DNA of 64,000 nt from positions 4,638,425-4,702,424 of the forward strand of contig CALNVZ010003434.1 in the NCBI GenBank assembly GCA_940671915.1. Reading direction: 5' to 3'. A program made the position numbers and the translations under genes. Positions 48,285 through 58,740 of the stretch are shown here, in pieces (positions within the stretch are counted from its first letter, which is position 1; every line of letters starts with the position of its first letter). This DNA is from Paracentrotus lividus (lineage: Eukaryota > Echinodermata > Echinoidea > Camarodonta > Echinidae). The notes beneath the pieces are model-generated. The model made no database searches and was not told the origin of the DNA. It saw only the letters and a list, made by a program, of their open reading frames with translations.

Positions 48285-50597
48285 ATGGCAAACAAATTGG
48301 ATAGAATCAAAATTAATTCTTGTTCTGGGGAGGAGCTAATGGGTTTGCCTGGAGTTGGTACGGCTAGTGCCGCTCGCATTCTTAGAGCGAGGGAAGCAGC
48401 CGACCTTACTCCGGAGACATTCCTGCTCATACCACACATACCGAGGGCAGAGCTTCTGGTTTACGCTTTTGATTATCAACCATCTGAAGCAGCCCATCTT
48501 ATAAACCGTAGAGAAGTGCGCTCCGAGGGAGATGAGCCTTCTCGCGCAAGTCTAGATTTAGGTCCCCCAAAGGAAGCCCGGCCACAGAGTAGCCATGCAC
48601 ATACTCCGCAGCCATCTGCCTCTCCATTAGAAGACCGAGTAAAGTTTCTCTGGGGCGCCGATTATTGTCGTGCGCCTGAAAATAATTGGAACGATGGCCT
48701 AATGCCGCAGCCGGGCACCCCTTTATTTACATCTCCATGGGCATCTCCGCTGGGACTCCGATCACATCCAAGCCCTCCAACCCAATTAAGTCCTCGGGTT
48801 CAGGAAGGTTTCCAGGGTCATGCCTCACAAGCTCAGGGTGCCCAACCGGCTGCTTCCAGTCAATCTCCCCCACCATTATCTGGTGGTACACAGGCAGTTC
48901 CACAGTTTACTCAAGCCCAATATGATGACATGTTTGGTGCAATTATGTTCAGGATGATGCAGTTGATGCCATTTGGAGGAATGGGACAACCTGCTCCCTC
49001 AGGTGGCAACCCTCCTGCCGCTTATGATGGATTTTGTCTACCATGGGCTGGAGGCAGTTGTAATCAACCGCGCTATCCGAACACTCAGGCCCCTCAACTC
49101 TCTCCTCAGGGACCAGCAGAATTGAGGAATGGGGGTGAAACTCCCATTCATCAAGGCGCTGGACCTCAAGGAGGTGGACAAGGTGGCCGAGTTCCTTCAG
49201 CTCCCTCAGGTGGCAACCCTGCTGCCGCTTATGGTGGATTTTGTCCACCATGGGCTGGAGGCAGATGTAATCAGCCACGCTATCCGAACACTCAGGCCCC
49301 TCAACTCTCTCCTCAGGGACCAGCAGAATTGAGGAATGGGGGTCAAACTCCCATTCATGAAGGCGCTGGACCTCGAGGAGGTGGACAAGGTGGCCGAGTT
49401 TTCAGTGAACCAGGAAATAAACAGGTGCCATCCGCGAGCCCTGGATATATTGGGCGGCCGACCCAAAATCAGCCGCCCGGTGTAACACGGCTTACATCAT
49501 CGGCATCTGCTTTCGATTATGACAATGAGAACAGAAGGCCTCCCTACAGGCCAACCCCCCTGCCGAAGACAATTTCTTTCGACGGCAAGGGAAGCTGGAC
49601 AGCATTCTACTCTAAGTTTCAGCTGTTCACAGAAAGACACAACATGTCAGATGCTGACAAAAAATACCAGCTGTGTCTAGCGTTGGAGGCCGAGGCGAGC
49701 CAATTCATGGCCCATATCCGAGAAAGCAACCCGGATATCCTCTATACCGATTTGGTTGCCAAGTTGGGGAGGCGGTTTGCTCTTCAGGATGAGCCGGAAG
49801 TGGCTCGAATGCAGTTTCAATCGGCTTACCAACGCGTAGATGAAGATCTTGTTAAGTGGGCGGACAGACTTCTGACCTTGGCAGGACAGGCCTTCATCGG
49901 CCTACCCGACAAGTTCGTTCAGGAACTTGTGGTGGCAAGGTTCTGCCAGGGTGCCCAAGATAGAGATGCAGGACACCATGTCCTGATTTCACGGCCTGGG
50001 ACACTAGATGATGCCATGACTAAATACAAGTGGTACCAGTTCACTCAAAAGACCATGCATGGGCATGGCCCTAGGCCAAGAAAGGAAGTTAGGCAGCTCT
50101 CGGTAGGAGACAGCGACCCTGATTTTCGGGTACAGAATATGTCTCCACCTAAAGTTGCCTTGAATGGAAATTCTAGCATTGAAGCTAGGATTGGTGCTCT
50201 GGAGGCCCAGAACGCAGTATGGGCGTCCAAGATGGATTCTATGGTCGCTGCGCTCACAGACCTGTCAAGGAGCACTAAAGACCTTGTGGGTAGTTGTGCA
50301 GGAGCCCAGCCGAGGTATCCCTCAGGCCGTGCCCCTGTCACAATCGATAGGCAGAGATATACCTCTGGCCGAGCTCCGGGTACACCGGATAGGCCGAGGT
50401 ATAACTTCACAGGCTGTTACAACTGTGGGGAAGAAGGCCATTATAGCAGGGCCTGCCCCATAGCTAGGAAGCCTGTTTATAATAATCAGGCAAGGGCTGT
50501 AACCCTCAAGGAGAAGGGAAACGGACAGGGATTGGAGGAGGTGGGGAGTCTCCGATCCGATCAGAGATCCCTACCTCCACCATCTCCATTCCATTAA
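48285..50597 (+). CDS. Gag polyprotein with N-terminal helix-hairpin-helix and zinc knuckle
   Basis: 770 residues from an ATG at 48285 (MANKLDRIKINSCS). Residues 8-37 match a ComEA-like helix-hairpin-helix (KINSCSGEELMGLPGVGTAS, then AARILRARE), with a second, looser hairpin to about 64. Residues 75-425 are Pro/Gly/Gln-rich and include two 69-residue tandem repeats. Residues about 427-590 form a retrotransposon capsid (TISFDGKGSWTAFYSKFQLF, LVAKLGRRFAL, ELVVARFCQG). Residues 711-724 are a CX2CX4HX4C zinc knuckle (CYNCGEEGHYSRAC). Capsid and knuckle would package the element RNA in cytoplasmic particles. HhH modules bind DNA or RNA backbones and are not a standard Gag part. An upstream in-frame TTG (48255) exists, but the ATG is the natural start. 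Confidence 0.88.
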   Translation: MANKLDRIKINSCSGEELMGLPGVGTASAARILRAREAADLTPETFLLIPHIPRAELLVYAFDYQPSEAAHLINRREVRSEGDEPSRASLDLGPPKEARPQSSHAHTPQPSASPLEDRVKFLWGADYCRAPENNWNDGLMPQPGTPLFTSPWASPLGLRSHPSPPTQLSPRVQEGFQGHASQAQGAQPAASSQSPPPLSGGTQAVPQFTQAQYDDMFGAIMFRMMQLMPFGGMGQPAPSGGNPPAAYDGFCLPWAGGSCNQPRYPNTQAPQLSPQGPAELRNGGETPIHQGAGPQGGGQGGRVPSAPSGGNPAAAYGGFCPPWAGGRCNQPRYPNTQAPQLSPQGPAELRNGGQTPIHEGAGPRGGGQGGRVFSEPGNKQVPSASPGYIGRPTQNQPPGVTRLTSSASAFDYDNENRRPPYRPTPLPKTISFDGKGSWTAFYSKFQLFTERHNMSDADKKYQLCLALEAEASQFMAHIRESNPDILYTDLVAKLGRRFALQDEPEVARMQFQSAYQRVDEDLVKWADRLLTLAGQAFIGLPDKFVQELVVARFCQGAQDRDAGHHVLISRPGTLDDAMTKYKWYQFTQKTMHGHGPRPRKEVRQLSVGDSDPDFRVQNMSPPKVALNGNSSIEARIGALEAQNAVWASKMDSMVAALTDLSRSTKDLVGSCAGAQPRYPSGRAPVTIDRQRYTSGRAPGTPDRPRYNFTGCYNCGEEGHYSRACPIARKPVYNNQARAVTLKEKGNGQGLEEVGSLRSDQRSLPPPSPFH
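48306..48395 (+). other. Helix-hairpin-helix motif in Gag
   Basis: The LPGVGTASAARIL core has the hairpin signature hxGhGxxxAxxI, preceded by the INSCSGEEL helix cap. The spacing is like bacterial ComEA-type HhH modules. Confidence 0.75.
48993..49406 (+). repeat. 207-bp tandem duplication inside gag (two copies)
   Basis: The word GCTCCCTCAGGTGGCAACCC occurs at 48993 and 49200. Each unit encodes a 69-residue Pro/Gly-rich block (PSGGNP.AAY.GFC.PWAGG, then NQPRYPNTQAPQLSPQGPAE). The copies differ at few bases, so the duplication is recent. The frame is preserved. Confidence 0.85.
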
Positions 50598-50694
50598 AGG
50601 AGGACAACCACCATGGACAAGACTTGGTTAATGACCATGGTTCAGGGAGTCCAAGAATCTCCAAGGAGACACTTGTCCTTTTGGAGAATCCATG

Positions 50695-51313
50695 ATGGCC
50701 ACCGGACGTAAGTCCAGGGAGCCAGGGAGTCTCCAAGGAAACTGGAGTCCCTTGGGATAATTCACCATGGCCACCAGACATTTCTGGTGAGGTCAGCAAA
50801 TACCACGATGTAGAAGTTGTTGTTTGCAGGATTCAATCTACTTCAACATTGTGCGTTGCACTAGCAGTTGGCAGTGAGTCCATCACAGCGGTTTTGGACA
50901 CTGCAGCCGCTGTCACCATTATTTCTGATAGGCTATTCCATCGCCTCCAGCCTCAGCCGCCTATCCTTAAGCATGTAGTTCTTAAGGGGGCTGGCAGAGA
51001 CATGACAATGGATGGCATTGTAGTAGGGCCTGTCAATCTCCAACTGGGTACTCAAATACTCAGCGAGGAGATATATGTAGCTCCAATAGCAGATGAAATG
51101 TTATTTGGCGTTGATTTATTGCGAAAGCACAGTGCCAAAATTAGCATTCCAAATGCTATTTTGACTTTGAATGACGAAGAAATGCCTATCATACAACGAG
51201 AGGGTGTTCCAGTGGGGAGTATCCCACTGGGCAGATGCTCCCAACTCAGACATACCTCCTCACCTTCTAGATCTCTGGAGCCGCTCCATCAAGGGGCTGG
51301 CCCCAGGGAATAG
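50695..51313 (+). CDS. Retropepsin-like protease of the LTR element
   Basis: The frame, open from 50695, is in the -1 frame relative to gag and encodes a Ty3-type aspartic protease. Features: ALAVGSESITAVLDTAAAVT with the active-site triplet D-T-A instead of the usual D-T/S-G, then IISDRLF, and MLFGVDLLRKH for the second conserved ILG-like block. Gag ends at 50597, and neither the gag nor the pro frame is open between 50598 and 50694, so a simple -1 frameshift at an overlap is not visible. A W/PWPPD-rich stretch (50695-50800) precedes the core. The protease would mature Gag. Past residue Q of the IIQREG segment the frame is disturbed. Confidence 0.75.
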
Positions 51314-51395
51314 GAGGAGTTGCGAAGGCTTCTTCGTAAACATCAATCAACAGTCGTTAAGACGAGCGGTTAGGAATTGTATTATCTTAATTAGA
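51225..51395 (+). pseudogene. Remnant of the protease-RT linker; pol otherwise deleted
   Basis: One frame reads DIPPHLLDLWSRSIKGLAPG and, after a shift, EELRRLLRKHQSTVVKTSG. Together they match the segment that precedes the reverse transcriptase in Ty3/gypsy Pol. The sequence then becomes AT-rich with no RT block, so Pol was removed just before the RT domain. Confidence 0.65.
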
Positions 51396-51399
51396 AAAG

Positions 51400-52035
51400 G
51401 CAATTCACTGCATCATTCTCCCGCCTGCCACTGTTCGCACCTATATCCGTGTCAAAAATAATTTATGTTAATCAGATAACTTGTTTGATGCAATATAATT
51501 GGTTACATAATTATTTGCTTCTATCAAATATATAAATATAAATGTGTTCTTTTATTTGAATAAGAAAAGTTATATACTGTAACTTAGATAATTTTGATAA
51601 TAAAGTTTATGTTAATGTGGACTCGTAGTTTCATGAGACAACTATCTTGAAAGGAAATTATTATTCCTATATGTATTTCTTATCACATCTTTTAATATAT
51701 AGGTGCGTGCAGTGATTTAATGATTTCCATTTTGATATTTGGCAAGGCAGAGAGGTAAGAATTATGATTTTATGATTATATATTGTTATATTCGTATTCC
51801 AAAATAAAAGAAAGACAAATCATGACAAGATTTATGATTTTTGTATTAGTATTAGTTCATGAATGTTGTGTATTCCATTCCATGAAAAATTATGTTATAT
51901 TATGTTATGAGGAATTAAACTAAGAATATAAAAGAAGACATAAATCAAAACAAAATTTAAGATTTATGTATTAGTTTACAGGTATATGTATGTTGTTATA
52001 TTTCTATGAAATTGGATGTATATTTATGTTATATG
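51400..52035 (+). other. Non-coding 3' region of the LTR element
   Basis: AT-rich DNA between the linker remnant and the A/G-rich tract. Internal near-repeats include AAATCATGACAAGATTTATG and AAATCAAAACAAAATTTAAG. Confidence 0.5.
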
Positions 52036-52285
52036 GAGTTAAACAGAAAAAGAAAAAAAAAAGGAAAGAAAGAAAAAAAAAGAGAAAAGAAAGAGAAGAA
52101 GAAAACAAAATAGAACAAAAAGAAAAAGAAAAGGAAAGAAAGAAAGAAAACAAAAGAAAACAAAAAAAAAAAAAGAGAAAAGAAAAGCAAAATAGAAACA
52201 AAAGAACAGAACATGAAGAAGAAAAAAAAAAAGAAAAAGAAAAAAAGAAAAGAAAATGAGAAAGAAAAGAACAAAAGAAACAAAC
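52036..52285 (+). repeat. Purine-only A/G tract of ~250 bp
   Basis: Almost free of pyrimidines apart from scattered ACAAA words: (AAAG)n, (AAGAAA)n. It generates spurious Lys/Glu-rich or Phe-rich frames in all readings. Confidence 0.85.
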
Positions 52286-52428
52286 AATATGTATTTTAAT
52301 CGTCATGTACATGTAGCTTGATTATTTTGATTAGACATTAGTTAGAAGTTAGGCATTTAAATGTAGTTAATTTGACTAGTTTGAAGTTAGGAATTAATAG
52401 TTTGGAAGTACCAACAAAATTTTTTTTT

Positions 52429-52441
52429 GGATGGGGGGTAG
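52429..52441 (+). other. Polypurine tract
   Basis: GGATGGGGGGTAG directly precedes the 3' LTR and follows a T-run, as expected for the plus-strand primer site. Confidence 0.7.
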
Positions 52442-52727
52442 TATGGTATAAATGGAAATGCCACTACACTGTAGTCTATTGTAAATCACTGAGGCGGAGA
52501 GCCCTGACTGCGTGCAGAGCGACTCCCGCCATAGCAGTCACTTGGAGATCGGAAGCCGTTGACTGCACTTAGAGTCTACCCACACACACAACACACACAA
52601 CCCGTTTGGCGTGGAATTCCACTACTCAAACCATTTATACACACGCGGCCGACTGGAACATTGCAAAGGTAAAGCATTTCTATATATATTTCTTTCTGTA
52701 TTATTATTTCCCGGCCCCTCCACAATA
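52442..52727 (+). repeat. 3' LTR (286 bp)
   Basis: Runs from TATGGTATAAATGG to CCCTCCACAATA and is followed by the CCGC target duplication and an A-rich flank. Confidence 0.9.
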
Positions 52728-52731
52728 CCGC

Positions 52732-53496
52732 AAAAAAAAAAAAAAATAAAAAAAAAAAAAATAAAATTGGCCCCCACTTGCCCCCTCCCTCACTTTAAAA
52801 ATCCTGTAGGGCCTAGCTCCCACTGGCACTGTGCAAAACCAGCCATTCCCTACGCCTAGTCTATAGAAAACAAACATTACAAGATCCAATACGACTAAAA
52901 GTTATAGGTCTATTAAACGTTTAAGTATGCACAGGATAAATGACATTACCAACTTTGCACACCATTTGCTAATCTGGCGATATGACCATGCAGTGCATGA
53001 TAACTCGTGTGCAATTTGAACTACCGGTACTAAATCACAGACTCGCAATGTACCAGTACCGGTACAGTATAGGACCTATATGCATTCCACATTGTGTGGT
53101 TATAAACAATCGCATGGACCGCACGTCCAGATAAAAAAAAAAATGACGATTTCTGTCTGACAATGCTCGTATTCTATGACCAAATGAACATTTATATAAA
53201 GTAAAAATACATTAACTTTCATTTCTCTTTACATTTAAACCATACAAATAATGCAAGTATATGAAATGAAGCAAATTACCTTGAAATTGGCTTTCCATCG
53301 CAAGGTGCTCCTGCTACCGGTGGTCGTATAGTTTGCATGTGCGGCGCGCGCGGCGCGCGGCAACTCGGCCGCGCAGACTATTGAAAATAAATAAATAGCT
53401 AGATCTATTGAAAATAAATAAATAGGGAAAACTTTGTTAAGACAAAAATGCTCAAAAAATATGAGATTTTCCCCCTTGTTTCCCAAAGAGAGAGAT
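52732..53496. other. 3' flank of the LTR insertion; no gene
   Basis: Interrupted poly-A (52732-52760), a GCCCCCACTTGCCCCC word typical of the G/C-run MITEs, and a GGCGCGCGCGGCGCGCGG block at 53343-53360. No coding frame. Confidence 0.45.
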
Positions 53497-54072
53497 CAAA
53501 CATGCTATTCATTGGTGAGCTTGTTATCGAGATGCCAATGTTTGTCCAGATGGAGAGTCTCCTATTACAGCTTTGAAATATCAAACAATCCAAATATACA
53601 TGTAGTCAGAATTCTAGATCTATATTCAACATTTCAATTCATTAATTCATAACCTCAATGCAATTGTAATAAACCAATGTGGAGGGAGTCACAAAAGTCC
53701 ATGGCCATGGTTGTACAACAGTGGCTGCACAAAAGCATGAGGGGGGGCGACGGACATGGGCATTTAGCCCCCCCGCAGATAATATTTGAAAACTAAAAAA
53801 AATTAATGTATGAATATCATGCAAAAAATTGTCAGCCACTGCCCACTGGCACCCCCCACACAGACCCCCCCCTTAGAATTTTGAAAAACTTCCTTTTTTT
53901 ACTGAAATTTTGCAAATTTACAAACTGTGAACAAGTTCCTTCAAATTCAAATTTACACTTCATGACAAGCGCCCTGACAAGCTAATTGCTCATCGCTTAT
54001 CAGGTTCTTTTAAATGGCCCCTTCATCTGAAACAAATGTCTGCATACAGCTCTGTCTACCCCCCCTCCCCGC

Positions 54073-54351
54073 TATGCGATAAATGAAACTGCCCTACCCT
54101 GTAGTATATTGTAAATAATGAGCGCGGAGAGCCTGACTGCGTGCAGAGCGACTCCCGTCATAGCGTCACTTGGAGAAGGAAGCCGTTGACTGCAACTTAG
54201 GAGTCTACCACACACACAACACACACACAACCCGTTTGGGTGGAATTCACTCACTCAAACATTTATACACACGTGGCCGACTGGACATTTACAAAGGTAA
54301 AGCATTTCTATTATATTTCTTCTGTATTATTATTTCGCGCCGCTCCCAATA
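54073..54351 (+). repeat. 5' LTR of the unit D version
   Basis: About 279 bases from TATGCGATAAATG to CTCCCAATA. It shares the single-base variants of the unit C 5' LTR and carries several one-base deletions. Confidence 0.8.
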
Positions 54352-55739
54352 TGGCGACGAGCGATAAATCATTTTTAGTGTATTTCTTGTCGATTTTATA
54401 TTTTTACCGAGCCGTATGATTCACGACTGCAGACTTCGCATTCGGCGTGGTCCGGTGTAGTAAAGAGATACGTCCGCATCATGAATTTATTGATAATACG
54501 TTGAAATAAATTATTCTTTCGGACTTTTGCTCAATTTTTTTGAGGAATATAAAAAAAAATCTCATTCAATTACTTATTTTGGATTGAGATCTCTAATTTT
54601 TATAAAGAACTCTGAAAACTATTCCGCAATTAATCATTTATTTTTTCCGATGACCGTCCGCTTGTATGTGTGTGATTACAGATTAGAGCCGCAAATTTTC
54701 TACGTTGCGAGATAAAGAAATGCAGTCAGACACCGAACGCGGATAGGCACTAATTTAGGAATTAAAATTAATTTTTGAATTTTCCAGCGATTTCTTATTT
54801 CATTTTCCAAGGTAGAATTATCCAGATATTTTGTTAATTTTTTTATTTATATCCCCCCATTTTCGTGGCCATAACTGCCTGGCGCGGTATAATTGAATTG
54901 TAATTTTGCTTGTGTCGTGAGTGCTGTGAGCTGAACGGCAGTGCTGCGTAGTGAGCGTGGGCTTGGTGAGGTGGTTTGTGCTTGTTCGAGTGCTGTTTGT
55001 TGTTTGCCGTGTCGAAGCGTGTATTGTTGCTTGATCTGTGTATTTTATATCGTAATAAAGTATTTTGAGTGATTTTGGAATTAAATTTCAAAGTATGAAT
55101 TTGGTCATCTCCATACACCTCGCTGCCCTGCTGCTCGCTGTAAGTAATTAATGATGTTGTTGTAAAAAAAAAAAGAGAAGGAAAAGAGAGGAAAAAAAAA
55201 AATTGCTGGTGCTGTTTAAAGGTTATATTAGTTGATATTTGTTGAATTAAATATTCTGCTGCTGCGCCGTTGTATTATAAAAGATTCATGACAATAATAT
55301 TGTTGTAAATAAATCTTGCTGCTGCTCTGCTGCTTGGCCGTTATAAAAGATTCACGATAATAAATTTTATTGGAATAAATATTCGCGCTGCTGCTGCTGT
55401 GTTACTGAAATTAAGTTTCTTGATCTTTTGGCTTGAATTGACTTTAGCTTCTGAAGATCATGAATTCAATAATTAGATACAAATATTTGCTGCTGCTGCT
55501 TGTAAAGGTTACATGATGATAATTTTGTAAAAAGTAGATCTATTTTCGCTGCTGCTAATGCTGCTGTATTTGAATTGTAATTGTGAATTATTGTTATTTG
55601 TTGTTATTCTGTTATTTAATAATGTATATTAATCTACGTATAATTATTATAATATTTTCTCCCTCTTCCCTGGTTCTATAACATCTTTTATCAGTATGTA
55701 ATTTTTTAAACATAGTTTTGCCCCAATTAACTCAAATTG

Positions 55740-58030
55740 CTTTCGAGATGGCAAACTAATGATAGAATCAAAATATTCTTGTTCTGGGGAGGAGTAAATG
55801 GTTATTGCTGGAGTTAGAGTACGTCTAGTGGCCGCTCGCATTCTTAGAGCGAGGGAGCAGCCGACCTTACTACCGGAGACATTCCTGCTCATACCAACAT
55901 ACGAGGGCAGACGTCTGGTTTAACGCTTTGATTACACACATCTGCAAGCAGACCGATTCTATTAAACCGTAGAAAGTGCGCTCGAGGAGATGAGCCTTCT
56001 CGCGCAAGTCTAGATTTAGGTCCCCCAAGGAAGCGCCACAGAGTAGCCATGCACATACTCCGCAGCCATCCTGCTCTCATTAGAAGGACGAGTAAAGTGT
56101 TTCTGGGGCCGATTATTGTCAGTGCGCCTGAAAATAATTGGACGATGGGCCTAAATGCGCAGCCGGGCCCCCATTATATTTCATCTCCAATGCGGCATCT
56201 TCCGTGGGACTCGATCACATCCAGAACCTCCCCCCAATTAGTCCTCGGGTTCAAGGAAGTTTCAAGGGTCATGCACTCACAAGCTCAGGAGTGGCCCAAT
56301 CCGGTGCTTCCAGCAATCTCCCCCCACAATTATCTGTGGTACACAGGCATTCCAAGTTTAACTAAGCCAATATGATGACATAGTTTGATGCAATTATGTT
56401 CAGGATGATGCAGTTGAATGCCATTTGGAGGAATGGGACAACATGCTCCTCACGGGTGGCAACCTCCTGCCGCTTATGATGGATTTTTGTCCTACATGGG
56501 GCTGGAGGCAGTTGTAATCAACCGCGCTATCCGAACATCAGGCCCTCAACTCTTCTCAGGGACGCAGCAGATGAGGAATGGGGTGAACTCCCATTCATTC
56601 AAGGCGCTGGACCTCAGGAGGTGGACAAGCGTGGCGAGTTCCTCAGCTCCCTCAGGTGACCCTGCTGCGCTTATCGGTGGATTTTGGTCCACACATGGGC
56701 TGGAGGCAGATGTAATCAGCCACGTCTCCGAACACTCAGGCCCTCAACTCGTCTCTCAGGGACCAGCAGAATTGAGGAATGCGGGTCAACTCCATTCTAG
56801 AAGGCTGGACCTCGGGAGGTGGGACAGGTGGCGCGAGTTTTCACGTGAACCAGGAGAATAAACGGTGCCATCCGGAGCACCTGGGATTATATTGGCGGCC
56901 GACCAAATCAGCCGCCCGACGTGTAACACGGCTTAGCAATCATCGGCATCTTGCTTCGATTATGCACAATGAGAACGAAGAGCTCCCTAAGGCCAACCCC
57001 TGCGAAGACAATTTCTTTCGAGGCAAGGAAGCTAGGACAGCATTACTTAACTCTAGTTTCAGCTGTTCACAGAAAAGACAACATTGTCACGATGCTACAA
57101 AAAACCAGCTGTGTTAGCGTTGGAGGCCGAGGCGAGCCAATTCATGGACCCATTCCCAGAGAAGCAACCCGGATACCTCTATACCATTTGGTTGCCAAGT
57201 TGGGGAGGCGGTCTTGCTCTTCAGGATGAAGCCGGAAGTGCTCATGCAGTTCATCGGACTATCCAACGCGTAGATGAAGATCTTGTTAGTGGCGGACAGA
57301 CTTCTGACCTTAGGCAGACAGCGCTTCATCGGCCTACCCGCAAGTTCGTTCAGGAACTTGTGGTGAGCGTAATCTGCCAGGTGCCCAGAATAGAGATTGC
57401 AGGACACTGTCCTGATTTCCACGCCTGGGCACAAGATGATCGCATGACTAAAACACAGTGAGTACCAGTCACTACAAAGGCCATGGGATGGAGCATGCCG
57501 CTAGGCCAAGAAAGGAAGTAGCATGCTCTCGGTAGGAGCAGCAGACCTGATTTCGGGTACAGAATATGTCTCCACCATAAGTTGCCCTTCAATGGAATAT
57601 TCTAGCATTGAAGCTACGATTGGTGCTCTGGAGGCCCAGAACGCAGTATGGGCGTCCAAGATGATTCATATGGGTCGCTGCGATCCACAAACCTGTCAAA
57701 GGAGCACTAAAACCTTTGATGGGTAAGTTGTGCAGGAGCCAGCCCGAAGGTTCCCTCAGGCCGTGCCCACTGTCACAATCGATAGAGCAGAGATATACCT
57801 CTGGCCGAAGCCTCCGGAGTACCCGGTAGCCGAGGTATCTTCAAGTGTTAGCAAGACTGTGGGCGAAGAAGGCCATACTAAGGCAGGGGCCTCGCCCCAT
57901 AGCCTAGGAAGCCTGTTATAATATCAGGCCAAGGGCTTAACCCTCAAGGAGAGGGAAACGGACAGGATGGAGGGGTGGGGAGTCTCGATCCGATCAGAGA
58001 TAACCTAACCTCCACCTCTCATTCCATTAA
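55740..58030 (+). pseudogene. Frame-broken gag (unit D)
   Basis: Collinear with 48285-50597. The start ATGGCAAACTAATGATAG already contains a deletion that creates a stop. All parts (HhH, repeats, capsid, knuckle) can be traced in shifting frames. Confidence 0.8.
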
Positions 58031-58254
58031 AGGAGGACAACCACCATGGACAGACTGGTTAATGACCATGGTTCAGGAGTCAAGAATCTCCAAGAGCATC
58101 TTGTCCTTTTGAGAATCCATGATGGCCACCGCGACGTAAGTCAGGGAGCCGGGAGTCTCTCCAAGGAAACTGGAGTCCTTGGGATATTCGACCATGGCCA
58201 CCAGACATTTCTGGTTGAAGGTCAGCAAATACACGATGCTAGAAGATTTGTTGC

Positions 58255-58740
58255 AGGATTAATTACTTCAACATGTCTGCTGTTGCACTAAGCAGTTGCA
58301 GTGATGTCCATCACAGCGTTATTGGGACACTGAGCGCTGTCACCTATTATTTGATAGTGCCTATTCCATCGCCCTCAGCTCAGCCGCTATCCTTAAGCAT
58401 GTTAGTGCTTAGGGCTGCAGAGCAATGACAATGGATGGCATTGTAGTAGGGCCTGTCAACTCTCAATGGGTACTCAAATACTCAGCGAGGAAGATATACT
58501 GTAGCTCCATAGCAGAGAAATGTTATTTGGCGTTGCATTTATTGCGAAAGCACAGTGCAAATTAGCATTCCAAATGCTATTATTGACTTTGAATGACGAA
58601 AATGCCTATCATACACGAGAGGGTGTTCCAGTGGGGAGTATACCATGGCAGATGCTACCAACTAGACATCATCCTCACCTTCTAACTCTGGAGCGCTCAA
58701 TCAAGGGGGCTGGCCCCAGGGGATAGGAGGGGCGAAGGCT
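58255..58740 (+). pseudogene. Frame-broken protease (unit D)
   Basis: Collinear with 50830-51313. The active-site region reads GACACTGAGCGCTGTC, consistent with two one-base deletions from unit C. The downstream MLFGV block is visible at 58520. Confidence 0.7.

Larger units (their letters stand above)
46626..52727 (+). mobile_element. Non-autonomous Ty3/gypsy-type LTR retrotransposon, gag-pro only (unit C)
   Basis: A 6.1-kb element with two 286-bp LTRs differing at 6 positions (about 98% identical), termini TAT...ATA and CCGC duplicated on both sides (46622-46625, 52728-52731). Order: LTR, primer-binding site, 1.37-kb leader with CTG repeats, gag, protease, a remnant of the protease-RT linker, about 1 kb of AT-rich then A/G-rich DNA, polypurine tract, LTR. 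There is no reverse transcriptase, RNase H or integrase, so movement would need enzymes from an autonomous relative. High LTR identity and an intact Gag frame argue for recent insertion. Placement in Ty3/gypsy rests on Gag and protease resemblance only. Confidence 0.85.
46021..53483. repeat. Duplicated unit C (~7.46 kb, clean copy)
   Basis: Contains 600 bases of G/C-run repeat, the complete LTR element and 750 bases of 3' flank. It is repeated head-to-tail as unit D after about 13 bases. Confidence 0.88.

Noticed and set aside
48949..49466. Minus-strand frames of 86-109 codons opposite gag
   Set aside because: Shadows of the Gag repeat region; the plus-strand frame is clearly the coding one.
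52004..52312. Phe/Ser-rich and Lys/Glu-rich frames of 80-100 codons
   Set aside because: They are readings of a pure A/G tract in the LTR element and have no domain or start context; the same occurs at 59432-59727.
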